DNA from: Veillonellaceae bacterium
GTDB taxonomy: Bacteria > Bacillota_C > Negativicutes > UBA1444
Assembly (NCBI GenBank): GCA_012798135.1
Contig: JAAZNU010000029.1
Coordinates: 1 to 29,253 of the forward strand
Direction of reading: 5' to 3'
Length of the DNA: 29,253 bases
The notes under the pieces are model-generated. The model worked only from the letters and a program-made list of their open reading frames with translations. It did no database searches and had not been told where the DNA came from. Numbering within the stretch: the stretch's first letter is position 1; the number at the start of each line of letters is the position of its first letter. The position numbers and the translations under genes are program-made. Positions 8,138 through 16,313 of this stretch are shown piece after piece.

Positions 8138-9493
8138 ATGTCTAAGACCCGTAAGATTTTATTGAGCGAACAGGAGATACCGACAGCCTGGTACAATATC
8201 CAGGCGGACTTGCCGGAACCTTTGGATCCGCCACTGCATCCAGCCACGCTGAAACCGGTCTGCGCGGAGGATTTGGCGCCGATTTTCCCGATGGCTCTGA
8301 TTGCCCAGGAAATGAGCCAAGAACGCTGGATCGAAATTCCCGAGGAAGTCCGCGAGAAGTATTCGCTCTGGCGCCCGTCGCCGCTGATCCGGGCCTATGA
8401 ACTGGAAAAGGCCCTCGATACGCCGGCCAAGATTTATTTTAAGTATGAAGGCTCCAGCCCGGTCGGCAGCCATAAGCTCAACACCGCCCTGGCCCAGGCC
8501 TACTATAACAAAAAAGCCGGCATCAAGCGCCTGGCGACGGAGACCGGCGCCGGCCAGTGGGGCTGCGCGCTGAGTATGGCCTGCAAGTATTTCGAGATGG
8601 AATGCATGGTGTACATGGTCAAAGTCAGCTTCCAGCAGAAACCCTATCGCCGGTCATTCATGGAAGTGTTCAACGGCAAGGTGGTTCCCAGCCCGTCGGA
8701 ACTTACCGCCGCCGGCCGCTCTGTACTGGCCGAGCATCCTGATTCCCTCGGTAGTTTGGCGATCGCCATTTCCGAGGCCGTGGAGGATGCTGTCGGCCGC
8801 GCTGACACGAACTATGCCCTGGGCAGCGTGCTTAATCACGTGCTGTTGCATCAGACGGTGATCGGTCTGGAAGCGAAGAAGCAACTCGAAAAAGCCGGCG
8901 ACTATCCGGATGTGGTAGTGGCCTGCAACGGCGGCGGCAGCAACTTTGGCGGCATTGCTTTCCCCTTTGTCGCTGATCGCTTCAACGGCAAGAAAGTCCG
9001 CGCCGTTGCCGTCGAACCTTCGGCCTGCCCGACGCTGACCCGCGGCGTTTATGCCTATGACTTCGGGGACTTGGCCAAGATGACGCCGGTGATGAAAATG
9101 TATACGCTGGGACATGCTTTCATGCCGGCCGGCATTCACGCCGGCGGTCTGCGTTACCATGGCGATTCGCCGCTGGTCAGCTCCCTCTATCATCATGGAC
9201 ACATTGAAGCGCGGGCCTACAATCAAACGGACGTCTTCCAGTCGGCGATTTTGTTTGCCCAGACGGAAGGAATCCTGCCGGCACCCGAATCTTCACATGC
9301 GATCAAAGGCGCCATCGATGAAGCCATTGCCGCGCGGGAGGAAGGAAAATCCCGGACGATCCTGTTCGGTTTGTCCGGTCATGGTTTCCTCGATCTCGGG
9401 GCCTATGACAATTATCTGGCCGGCAAGATGGTCGATGTGCCCTGTCCGGAAGAAGATTTGACGGAAGGGCTGAAATGCCTGCCGAAAGTATAA
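8138..9493 (+). CDS. trpB2: TrpB2-type tryptophan synthase beta chain-like enzyme
   Basis: This pyridoxal-phosphate enzyme condenses serine (or in some members O-phosphoserine) with indole to give tryptophan. The 451-residue length and the N-terminal extension of about 90 residues ([19 protein letters not shown]) mark the TrpB2 branch rather than TrpB1, which is near 400 residues. The PLP lysine is K113 in GSHKLNTA. The substrate loop is [10 protein letters not shown] and the phosphate-binding loop is [10 protein letters not shown]. No trpA is nearby. TrpB2 proteins are thought to work without TrpA, salvaging free indole. Position in a Trp T-box operon behind an ECF transporter fits salvage of imported indole or tryptophan. 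It lies 34 bases after ecfT with the site AAAGGGGAGAG. The hairpin repeats beyond its stop have only a weak T tract on this strand. Confidence 0.92.
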   Translation: MSKTRKILLSEQEIPTAWYNIQADLPEPLDPPLHPATLKPVCAEDLAPIFPMALIAQEMSQERWIEIPEEVREKYSLWRPSPLIRAYELEKALDTPAKIYFKYEGSSPVGSHKLNTALAQAYYNKKAGIKRLATETGAGQWGCALSMACKYFEMECMVYMVKVSFQQKPYRRSFMEVFNGKVVPSPSELTAAGRSVLAEHPDSLGSLAIAISEAVEDAVGRADTNYALGSVLNHVLLHQTVIGLEAKKQLEKAGDYPDVVVACNGGGSNFGGIAFPFVADRFNGKKVRAVAVEPSACPTLTRGVYAYDFGDLAKMTPVMKMYTLGHAFMPAGIHAGGLRYHGDSPLVSSLYHHGHIEARAYNQTDVFQSAILFAQTEGILPAPESSHAIKGAIDEAIAAREEGKSRTILFGLSGHGFLDLGAYDNYLAGKMVDVPCPEEDLTEGLKCLPKV

Positions 9494-9523
9494 ATCAGGT
9501 TCCCCTGTATTGACAGAATAAAA

Positions 9524-9589
9524 CAAGGCCAAGGATGAGAACGCTGCGACGCTTCGCTTAACCTCCGCTTTTCTCATGCCTTGGCCTTG
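9524..9589. repeat. Hairpin repeat copy 1, also likely terminator for the minus-strand gene
   Basis: CAAGGCCAAGGATGAGAA (9524-9541) pairs with the inverted copy at 9571-9589, with a one-base bulge. On the minus strand it is followed by TTTTATT, so it can end transcription of the GGDEF/HD-GYP gene. On the plus strand the T tract is weak. Its left arm and loop are repeated at 9641-9672. Confidence 0.75.
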
Positions 9590-9634
9590 CTGTATTTACT
9601 TGCGAAATTTACAATCACTGAACGGTGCAAACAA

Positions 9635-9691
9635 ACAGACCCAAGGATGAGAGCGTTGCCACGCTTCGCTTATCTCATACCTTGGGCCTGT
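9635..9691. repeat. Hairpin repeat copy 2
   Basis: ACAGACCCAAGGATGAGA (9635-9652) pairs with the inverted copy at 9673-9691. Bases 9641-9672 match 9529-9560 at 29 of 32 positions, including the loop ACGCTTCGCTTA. Neither strand has a clear T run here, so this looks more like a dispersed palindromic repeat than a simple terminator. Confidence 0.7.
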
Positions 9692-9707
9692 CTTTCTCAG
9701 CTGGCTT

Positions 9708-12278
9708 TTAATCGTCTGCAGCCGCCGCGCGGTCCGGGCCGGATTCATCATAAAGGGCAACGAATTGGCGAACCAGGTCCGGATCAAATTGGATACCGGC
9801 GCAGCGACGAATTTCCCGCAGCGCTTCATCGTGCGACAAAGCCTTGCGGTAAGGCCGATCGCTGGTCATGGCGTCATAGGCGTCGGCGAGGGCCAACATT
9901 CGGCATTCCAACGGAATATCCTCGCCCGCGAGCCCGAGCGGGTAACCCTGACCGTTCCACCATTCGTGATGCTTGAGCACCCAGTCCGCAATCGTCGCCA
10001 GATCCGGCGCCGACTGGGCAATACGATGGCCGATTTCGGAATGGCGCTGCATTTCGGTTTTCTCTTCACGGGTCAGTGGACCTGGCTTTAATAAAATGCT
10101 GTCAGGGATGCCGACTTTGCCGATATCGTGAAATTGGGCGAACAGACGCAGGTCGGCGATTTTCTCCGCTGACAGGAGCAGATCGCCGCCCATTCGGGCG
10201 ATGATGGCCTGCAAGCGTTCGGCATGACCTTCCGTAATATAGTCGCGGGCTTCGAGTAGCTTCATGACGGTCTGGACGATCGCGCTGCGCGTACTCTGGC
10301 GGCGGTGCAGTTTTTCGCGGTACATGTTGTTGTCGGCGCGTTGAAAGATTTCCCGCATCGGCACTGCCGGGTCGTCGGCGATTGCGTAGCCGATCGACAG
10401 GCTGATCGGCGCCTGGTGCTGGCCGGCATTGATTTCCGTAATTTTTTGATGGATTCGTTCACAGATGGACTGAATGCTTGACTCAGTCGCAGGATGCAGC
10501 AGGATGGCGAATTCATCGCCGCCGATTCGGGCGACGACATCGGCGGCCCGCGCGCTGGCCGCCAGGATGTGAGCGGCGCTGGTCAGCAAAATATCGCCCT
10601 GTTCGTGCCCCAGCGTATCATTGATTAGCTTGAGCCCGTCCAGGTCGATCATGATAAGGCCGACCCCTTCCGCCTGGCGTTTGTCGATCCGCTGCATCTC
10701 TTCTTCGAAATAGGCCCGGTTATACAGACCGGTCAGGGTATCGTGGAAATTCTGGTACTGCAGCAGTTTTTCCGTCTGTTTGCGGTCGTTGATTTCCCGC
10801 TGCGCTTCCCGGTATAAAAACGCATTTTCGTAGGCAATGGAAGCCAGATTGGAGATCTGGTCCAGCATTTCCACATCGCTGGCCGAAAAAATGCGGCCGG
10901 CTTCAATGTGCCACAGGCCGATGATGCCGACAACTTCGCCGGCACTTTTCAACGGAAAGTACACCACCGATTCCGCCAGGGTCTCGGCGGGATAGGTGCG
11001 GCCGGCCCATTGCTTGTAGTTGTTGACCAGTACGGTTTGGCCGGTTTTATACACCTGCCCGGCCGCCCCTTCCTCAATGAGGTTGCGGGAGCCCAGCATG
11101 GTGCTGGCCGGCCCGGTGGCAACCACCCGGATCCGTTCGGTCCGGTCTTCATTGAACAAGAAAACGCTGCCGGTCGGTGCATCGGTGATCTCGGCCGCTT
11201 TGTTGATAATGGTCTCCAGCAAATCCACGACGTCGCGGCGATTCATGATTTCCAGCGACGTTTCGTGCAGAAACGCCAGCAGTTTGTTGCGGCGTTGCAA
11301 CTGCAAGGTCGCTTGTTTCTGGTGATTCACATGATACAACAGCAAGGAAAAAATTCCGACGACGGCCAGCGAAAAAATTGCGGCGAAACCATAATAAGAA
11401 TTGCGCCGGGCCGCATAATTGGCCAGGGAATCTTCGGAAGACACCCCGATTGACAGAATCAGCGGATAGTCCGTCATTGACCGGTAGGTGTAATAGCGGT
11501 GGGTTGGGTCGAAGGAATCCTTTTCCTCGAAAGTTCCGGCCAGGGCATGCTTCCACTCCGCGAATATTCTATGGGTGCCCAGATCCTGGCCGACATCGTT
11601 TTGCGAAGGATGTTGCAACGCCCGCACGATGCCGTCGTGGCCGATCAGCGAGACCTGTTTGTCATACCCCAGTACCATCTGCCGATAGTAATCGGAAAAA
11701 TAATAAGGGCTGAGCGAAGCGAAAACTACGCCGGCGAACGAGCCATCCGGATGGTTCAGGCGACGGCTGACCGGAATGGACCATCTGGCCGATGTATGGT
11801 CGTAAATGGGTTTGCCGATGAACAGTTGTTCCGAATCCTGTTTGGCGTGGGCGTTAAAGATTTCAAAGTGGACTGGCGGCCTGAGATTGCCGGTGTGGGG
11901 AAAGCCGGCGACGATCCGGCCCGACGGAGAGTACACCGAGATTTCCTCCATCAGGCGGCTGCGGTGTTTTTGCATGTAATCCACCATCTCGGGCGTAACC
12001 TGATTTTGTTGTTCAAACCGCATTTTTAGGAACAGCAAAGTTTCATCCGCGGTTTGTAGATTTTGTCGGGCATGATCCTCAAAAGCGCGGATTAGATTGT
12101 CGCTTTCGCGATAGATGGATTCCACTTCGAGTTGATATTCCCGTTCGACCCGGGTGGATACCTCATACCAGGCTATGGCGATCAGGAGCAGGCAAACCAA
12201 GGGCAACAAGAAAAAAGTCGCAGAACTTTTGCTGCGACGGAATCTTGCCAAGATGGACTGTTGGCGCTGATCCGGCAT
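9708..12278 (-). CDS. Membrane sensor with GAF, GGDEF and HD-GYP domains (cyclic-di-GMP turnover)
   Basis: This is an 856-residue signalling protein. Two membrane segments (about residues 21-39 and 294-314) enclose an external PDC/Cache-like sensor region. Next comes a GAF domain (about 345-495), a GGDEF domain with an intact GGDEF at 586-590 and an upstream RAAD inhibitory I-site, and an HD-GYP domain with HDIGK from residue 717 and HHEWWNGQGYP. Both catalytic motifs are complete, so it could both make and break cyclic-di-GMP. Which activity dominates cannot be read from sequence. I prefer the ATG at 12276-12278 (MPDQRQQS), which lies just after GGAGGAG. An ATG five codons earlier (12293) lacks a site. 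It is transcribed alone, convergent to the tryptophan operon. The inducing signal is unknown. Confidence 0.92.
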   Translation of the reverse strand: MPDQRQQSILARFRRSKSSATFFLLPLVCLLLIAIAWYEVSTRVEREYQLEVESIYRESDNLIRAFEDHARQNLQTADETLLFLKMRFEQQNQVTPEMVDYMQKHRSRLMEEISVYSPSGRIVAGFPHTGNLRPPVHFEIFNAHAKQDSEQLFIGKPIYDHTSARWSIPVSRRLNHPDGSFAGVVFASLSPYYFSDYYRQMVLGYDKQVSLIGHDGIVRALQHPSQNDVGQDLGTHRIFAEWKHALAGTFEEKDSFDPTHRYYTYRSMTDYPLILSIGVSSEDSLANYAARRNSYYGFAAIFSLAVVGIFSLLLYHVNHQKQATLQLQRRNKLLAFLHETSLEIMNRRDVVDLLETIINKAAEITDAPTGSVFLFNEDRTERIRVVATGPASTMLGSRNLIEEGAAGQVYKTGQTVLVNNYKQWAGRTYPAETLAESVVYFPLKSAGEVVGIIGLWHIEAGRIFSASDVEMLDQISNLASIAYENAFLYREAQREINDRKQTEKLLQYQNFHDTLTGLYNRAYFEEEMQRIDKRQAEGVGLIMIDLDGLKLINDTLGHEQGDILLTSAAHILAASARAADVVARIGGDEFAILLHPATESSIQSICERIHQKITEINAGQHQAPISLSIGYAIADDPAVPMREIFQRADNNMYREKLHRRQSTRSAIVQTVMKLLEARDYITEGHAERLQAIIARMGGDLLLSAEKIADLRLFAQFHDIGKVGIPDSILLKPGPLTREEKTEMQRHSEIGHRIAQSAPDLATIADWVLKHHEWWNGQGYPLGLAGEDIPLECRMLALADAYDAMTSDRPYRKALSHDEALREIRRCAGIQFDPDLVRQFVALYDESGPDRAAAADD

Positions 12279-12429
12279 GGGCTCCTCCACCATCTGGGAT
12301 ACTTTTAACTCTTATCATTATTCAACATCCGGACAGGAATCCCTGCCGATATTCATGCCGGCAACGGGGGGATTACATAAACGCCGACTTTATCAAGTTA
12401 TTTTATTGCCGTTGACATAAATCCGGCAT

Positions 12430-12585
12430 CTTTTGTGCTATACTTAAACCAATTGGGTTGCGGCAAGAATTGACCATGCGGGTCAGCCCTGCGCTTGGCG
12501 TCCCTGTCGGTTTTTGTTGCTGCCCGCCCCGGATTTTCGGGGAAAAAAAGAACGGCCTCGTAAAGAGGACCGCTCTTTTTTTTTG
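12430..12585 (+). ncRNA. Possible small structured RNA (speculative)
   Basis: An extended -10 element TGCTATACT (12437-12444) points rightward into non-coding sequence. A TTGACA at 12412 lies 21 bases upstream, which is too far for a normal spacer. The following bases can fold. GCGGCAA (12460-12466) can pair with TTGCTGC (12517-12523), enclosing a TGACC/GGTCA hairpin at 12471-12484. Next come a CCCCG/CGGGG hairpin at 12527-12542 and the terminator at 12549-12585. I do not recognise the family. It may be chance. Confidence 0.25.
12549..12583. terminator. Intrinsic terminator, works in both directions
   Basis: AGAACGGCCTC (12549-12559) pairs with GAGGACCGCTCT (12565-12576) around TAAA, with small irregularities. 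T runs lie on the right side (plus strand) and A runs on the left (T on the minus strand). It ends the FtsA-like gene on the minus strand. Confidence 0.8.
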
Positions 12586-12610
12586 ACGCGAGTGCAGCGA
12601 CTGCGGAAGG

Positions 12611-14749
12611 TCACTGGGGCTTGCGGGAGACGATGTCGATTTTGTCGCCGTTCTTTACACAGGCCGTGTACTCGGCCACCTTGCCATTCACTACTACGGT
12701 GATCCCGCCGGCGGCGGGAATATCGGCCGGATTGAATTCGGCGGCCAGCAGGACGTCGGCTAGCGTCGGCTGCGTTTCGGGCGATACAATGAATTCGACA
12801 CTGGCGCCGTCCGGCGCCGGATCGCCCAGTTCGGCGGGGCTACCGTTCAGGCTCAGCGTGTAGCGGCGGGTGGGCACGTAGCAGGTCACGCCGTTGAACA
12901 AGACTTCGATGGGATCAACGTCGCTGTCGCGAAAACCGATCACTTCACCGATGGAGGGAAGGGCTGGCGCGATCAGGCGGATTTTGTCGCCGGCCTGAAT
13001 GGCGGCGCCGGATTCGGCGGGCTGTCCGTTGATCGCAAAAGTGGGCCAAACCGAATGGACGCGCTCCGTCTGATTTACCGTATAACTAAAGCGCTGCGGC
13101 GCCAACGACAGATCGGCGGCCCGGAAGGCGAGGGCTACCGTGTTCGTCGGCTGCCACTGGACTTGGTCCCGGTCGTTCAACGTGACATGGGCGGAAGCAA
13201 GTTTGCCGTTGATCTCGATCAGGGGCGGGAGACGATAAGCTTTGCCGTCGATCTCCACCGGCAGCGGGTCCGGCAACTCGACCAGATCGGCCAGACAGGG
13301 CGCCGGGCTTTGTCCGTCCTGCCCCTTTTCCACGATAATGACGTCGCCTTCGCTGACCGCGTCGCTGAAATTGGCGGATTTTCCGTTCACCGCCAGTTGT
13401 CCCGTTTCGCCGTACGATCCGGGCAAAAACAGGCGTTCGTTGTTGATGTTCAGCGTGATTCCCAGTCCCGGCCGACCAGCCAGGCTCCGGGCATCGATGC
13501 CGGCGGCCAGCAGGGCGTCGCCGACGGTCAGGCCGCCGAGATTGAACAAGCGCAGCGGCTGTTCGTTCAGGACGACATTCAGGAAATTCAGGGTTTCGGC
13601 GCCGGCGATCTTGAGGATGCCCAGCGGCGTCACCGCATCCGGAGTGCAAAATTCGGCGGCAATGTCCTGCAGATCCTCGATGGCGTCGGGCCGGCGCACC
13701 GCGACCCGGTCTTTGGGCATATCCATGATTTGCGCCAGAATCTCCGGCAACATCGGCGTCAGTGCGCCGCCGCCGACCAGCAGAATGGCCTGCGGCGCCG
13801 AGTTGTTCAATTGCATGATTTGCGCCGCGATCGCCTGCGCTAGCTCCGTGACGACCGGCACGACGCTATCGGTCAGTTCGGCGGGAGGTTTGCTGTGTTT
13901 GATGCCGAGAATATCCACATAGTTCAGGTGCTTCACATTTTTGCCCAGACGGCGCTTCAGGGCTTCGGCCACTTTGAAATCCAGCAGATACTGGCCGGAC
14001 AGCTCTTCCGTGATTTCGTCGCCGGCGATGGGAACCATGCCATAGCCGACCACCGAACCATTGCGAGTGATGGCGACATCGGAAGTGCCGGCGCCGACAT
14101 CGACCAACACCAGGTTCAGATGGCGCATGGTTGGCGGAATCAGCACATTGATGGCGGCGATCGGTTCGAGGGTCAGCGTGCCGATTTCCAGGCCGGCATG
14201 CATAACGGCCGCTTGCAGCGAATCGATGACCTGACGGGGCAAAAAGGTCGAAATGATTTCCACGGTGGCTTTATGGCCGCGTTGTCCGACCAGGGTTTTC
14301 ATAGTGGTTCCATCCAGCGAAAAGTTCACGATGCTATGGCCGACGCAGTAATAACTGGCCGGATCATTGACCACCCGTGAAGTCGCCAGTTGCTTCTGGG
14401 CCGCCTGGATGGCGGTCAGTTCCAGCGTCCGCTCTTCCTGCGCGGTCAGATAGCCTCGGTTGTGCACGTCGAGTTCGGCAGTGGCGTTCAGTGTCGATAA
14501 GGCACGACCGGCCGCCGCAATGGCTACTTGTCGCAATGGGCCGAAATCCGCTTCCAGCCGCTGCCGTACCGAGCGAATGACTTTCGCCACCTCCGGCACA
14601 TCATGAATTTGTCCGTCCAGCATGGCGCGGGTGGTGTGCTCCTGACGAACGCCGCCCAACACGCGGATACCTGCTTCGGTTTTTTCGCCGATCAGGCCGA
14701 CGATGCTGCGGGTGCCGATATCCAGTGCAAACAATAATTTCTTTTCCAT
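12611..14749 (-). CDS. FtsA/PilM-like actin-fold ATPase with C-terminal beta-grasp-like repeats
   Basis: Residues 1 to about 375 form an actin-like ATPase of the FtsA/PilM group. They carry the phosphate-1 loop LFALDIGTRSIVGLI, the SHS2-type insertion region, the phosphate-2 loop LVLVDVGAGTSDVAI and the adenosine loop AILLVGGGALTP. This protein is 712 residues, whereas ordinary FtsA is about 400-450. The extra 330 residues contain about five units of the pattern 'VNGK/INGQxA ... GDxIxI' (for example LAVNGKSANF, IEINGKLAS, FAINGQPAES, LSLNGSPAEL and VVVNGKVAEY at the end). They resemble ThiS/beta-grasp or SLBB folds. The role is not known to me. A scaffold at the division site or in envelope assembly is a guess. 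The gene is alone on the minus strand, divergent from perR. The ATG has no strong Shine-Dalgarno sequence. Confidence 0.8.
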   Translation of the reverse strand: MEKKLLFALDIGTRSIVGLIGEKTEAGIRVLGGVRQEHTTRAMLDGQIHDVPEVAKVIRSVRQRLEADFGPLRQVAIAAAGRALSTLNATAELDVHNRGYLTAQEERTLELTAIQAAQKQLATSRVVNDPASYYCVGHSIVNFSLDGTTMKTLVGQRGHKATVEIISTFLPRQVIDSLQAAVMHAGLEIGTLTLEPIAAINVLIPPTMRHLNLVLVDVGAGTSDVAITRNGSVVGYGMVPIAGDEITEELSGQYLLDFKVAEALKRRLGKNVKHLNYVDILGIKHSKPPAELTDSVVPVVTELAQAIAAQIMQLNNSAPQAILLVGGGALTPMLPEILAQIMDMPKDRVAVRRPDAIEDLQDIAAEFCTPDAVTPLGILKIAGAETLNFLNVVLNEQPLRLFNLGGLTVGDALLAAGIDARSLAGRPGLGITLNINNERLFLPGSYGETGQLAVNGKSANFSDAVSEGDVIIVEKGQDGQSPAPCLADLVELPDPLPVEIDGKAYRLPPLIEINGKLASAHVTLNDRDQVQWQPTNTVALAFRAADLSLAPQRFSYTVNQTERVHSVWPTFAINGQPAESGAAIQAGDKIRLIAPALPSIGEVIGFRDSDVDPIEVLFNGVTCYVPTRRYTLSLNGSPAELGDPAPDGASVEFIVSPETQPTLADVLLAAEFNPADIPAAGGITVVVNGKVAEYTACVKNGDKIDIVSRKPQ

Positions 14750-14885
14750 GCTGTATTTGTTTCGCTGTTCAGTGACGATTTCCTCTCAAAACCAGCGCTG
14801 AACTTACATGGAGTTTGAAAAAATGTTGAGATTTGGCGATGCTGCCGCAAATTTTACGGACGGCGGGGATGTTCAGGATTTTTAC

Positions 14886-14914
14886 TTGACAGCTGTCGGC
14901 GAAGAATATAAAAT
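14886..14914 (+). promoter_or_regulatory. perR promoter
   Basis: TTGACA at 14886-14891 is followed after 17 bases by TAAAAT at 14909-14914 (TATAAA at 14907 is an alternative with a 15-base spacer). It precedes perR by about 75 bases. Confidence 0.65.
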
Positions 14915-14919
14915 CAAAT

Positions 14920-14934
14920 CTAGAATTATTAAAG
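14920..14934 (+). promoter_or_regulatory. Candidate PerR box
   Basis: CTAGAATTATTAAAG matches the PerR consensus TTATAATNATTATAA at most positions and lies just downstream of the -10. Binding here would block transcription, fitting autoregulation of perR. Confidence 0.45.
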
Positions 14935-14990
14935 AATAACGATTTTCGAATAACTGGGGACCCCCATACAGCTTGACAAAGGAGCGCGAC

Positions 14991-15419
14991 ATGAGCAAAA
15001 ATATTACGGAACTACTGCGTGGAAACGGGTTCAAGGTCACCCCGCAGCGCTTGGCGGTTTATGAAGTGCTGGCCAATACGAAGGAGCATCCGAATGCCGA
15101 GATGATTTTCAGCAGCCTGCAGGAAACCTATCCGACCATGAGTTTGGCCACGGTCTACAAAACGATCGATATTTTGAACGAGATCGGCTTAGTGCAGATC
15201 CTCAACGCCGGCGAAGACAGCTTCCGCTATGACGCGGACATGTCCAATCATGCCCATGTCCGTTGTGTGGAATGCGGCCGGGTCGACGATGTGTTTGATC
15301 TGGATGCGGCCAAGGTGACCCGGGAAATTGAGGCGGGAACGCGATATCGCCTGACCGGACAGCAATTTTATTTTTACGGCGTTTGCCCGGCATGCCAGAA
15401 AAAAAGCGAAACCCATTAA
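14991..15419 (+). CDS. perR: PerR-type peroxide-sensing repressor (Fur family)
   Basis: This is a 142-residue Fur-family repressor with an N-terminal winged helix (VTPQRLAVYEVLA, then MSLATVYKTIDILNEIGLV) and a C-terminal dimer and metal domain. The residues that form the PerR regulatory iron/manganese site can be matched by alignment with Bacillus PerR: the histidine of KEHPNAE, the aspartate of FRYDAD, the two histidines of SNHAHVRC and the aspartate of GRVDDV. Two CxxC pairs (CVEC and CPAC) form the structural zinc site. In PerR, peroxide oxidises the regulatory histidines and releases DNA. That is the basis for calling it PerR rather than Fur. The ATG at 14991 follows AAGGAG. An upstream in-frame TTG at 14973 lacks a site. 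It is followed by an intrinsic terminator, so it is probably transcribed alone. Confidence 0.85.
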   Translation: MSKNITELLRGNGFKVTPQRLAVYEVLANTKEHPNAEMIFSSLQETYPTMSLATVYKTIDILNEIGLVQILNAGEDSFRYDADMSNHAHVRCVECGRVDDVFDLDAAKVTREIEAGTRYRLTGQQFYFYGVCPACQKKSETH

Positions 15420-15434
15420 AATTTAGGTCAACAG

Positions 15435-15457
15435 ACCCGGCTTGACCGGGTTTTTTT
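15435..15457 (+). terminator. Intrinsic terminator after perR
   Basis: ACCCGG (15435-15440), loop CTTGA, CCGGGT (15446-15451), then seven T. It separates perR from walJ. The apparent upstream extension of the walJ frame runs through this hairpin. Confidence 0.9.
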
Positions 15458-15498
15458 ATTGGCAGGAATCTGCGGCGGATAGGACGAATGAATTAATT

Positions 15499-16275
15499 AT
15501 GCAACTACACATTTTAGCGAGCGGCAGTACGGGCAATGCCATTTATATTGAGCTGGGCGGGGCAAAATTCCTGGTGGATGCCGGAATATCGGCCCGCCGG
15601 GTCGAACGGGGCCTGCGCGGAGTCGGCGTCGATCCGGCGGAGCTGGACGCGGTTCTGGTCACGCACGAGCATAGCGATCATGTCAGCGGGTTGCCAGTGT
15701 TCACCCGCAAGTTCGGGGCGCCGGTATTCGCCCGCCGTCGGACTTGGGACGCTTTTCAGCCGGCCCATCATGTCGAAGCCGAATATCGGCGGGAATTGGG
15801 CAGCTATCTCGACATCGGCGGAGTCCGGATCGAGCCGTTCGCCATCTCGCACGACGCGGCTGAACCGGTGGGATATTCTTTTCGCTGCGGCGATATCAAA
15901 TGCGTCGTGGCGACCGACATGGGCTGCGTGTCGGAACGGGTCGAGCGGGATATCGCCGGCGCCGATGTTCTGGTGTTCGAGTCGAACCACGACGTGGCGA
16001 TGCTGCGCAACGGGCCTTATCCTGAATACCTGAAGAAGCGCATCCTGAGCAACCGCGGTCATTTGTCGAATCTGGACACCGGCCGCTGCCTCGCCCGGAT
16101 GGATAAAAAATCCGGCATGCATGTCTTTTTGGCGCATTTGAGTCAGCACAACAACTGTCCGGAACTGGCCCTGTCCACGGTGAGTCAGGTGCTGGAACGG
16201 CAGGGAGTCCGGCTCGAACAGGATGTGTATTTGCATCTGGCGCATCCCTGCGATACCGTCAGTTTTGCTCTGTGA
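15499..16275 (+). CDS. walJ: WalJ/YycJ-type metallo-beta-lactamase-fold hydrolase
   Basis: This is a 258-residue metallo-beta-lactamase-fold protein. It starts MQLHILASGSTGNAIYI, the usual WalJ/YycJ beginning. It carries the metal motif THEHSDHVSG (HxHxDH), the later ligands in SHDAAEPVGY and ATDMGCV, and the histidine of LAHLSQHNN. Related proteins are 5'-3' DNA exonucleases linked to mismatch repair and cell-wall regulation in low-GC Firmicutes. I placed the start at the ATG at 15499 because an in-frame ATG at 15442 lies inside the perR terminator. The Shine-Dalgarno sequence is weak (AGGA at 15481). The htrA gene follows after 38 bases and rlmH after that. This is the order seen downstream of walRK in many Firmicutes, but here the walRKHI genes themselves are not adjacent. 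Confidence 0.88.
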   Translation: MQLHILASGSTGNAIYIELGGAKFLVDAGISARRVERGLRGVGVDPAELDAVLVTHEHSDHVSGLPVFTRKFGAPVFARRRTWDAFQPAHHVEAEYRRELGSYLDIGGVRIEPFAISHDAAEPVGYSFRCGDIKCVVATDMGCVSERVERDIAGADVLVFESNHDVAMLRNGPYPEYLKKRILSNRGHLSNLDTGRCLARMDKKSGMHVFLAHLSQHNNCPELALSTVSQVLERQGVRLEQDVYLHLAHPCDTVSFAL

Positions 16276-16313
16276 TTTTATTTTAGAGAACATTAGATAA
16301 AGGAGGAGTTTTC

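Larger units (their letters stand above)
12294..12610. other. Intergenic region between two minus-strand genes
   Basis: This is 317 bases with no supported protein gene. It holds the terminator of the FtsA-like gene (12549-12583), the possible rightward small RNA described separately, and presumably the promoter of the GGDEF/HD-GYP gene. I did not find a convincing minus-strand -35/-10 pair. The best -35 is a TTGATA on the minus strand near 12390. Confidence 0.5.

Noticed and set aside
9524..9691. CRISPR-like array
   Set aside because: Only two copies, each palindromic and of unequal spacing, without cas genes.
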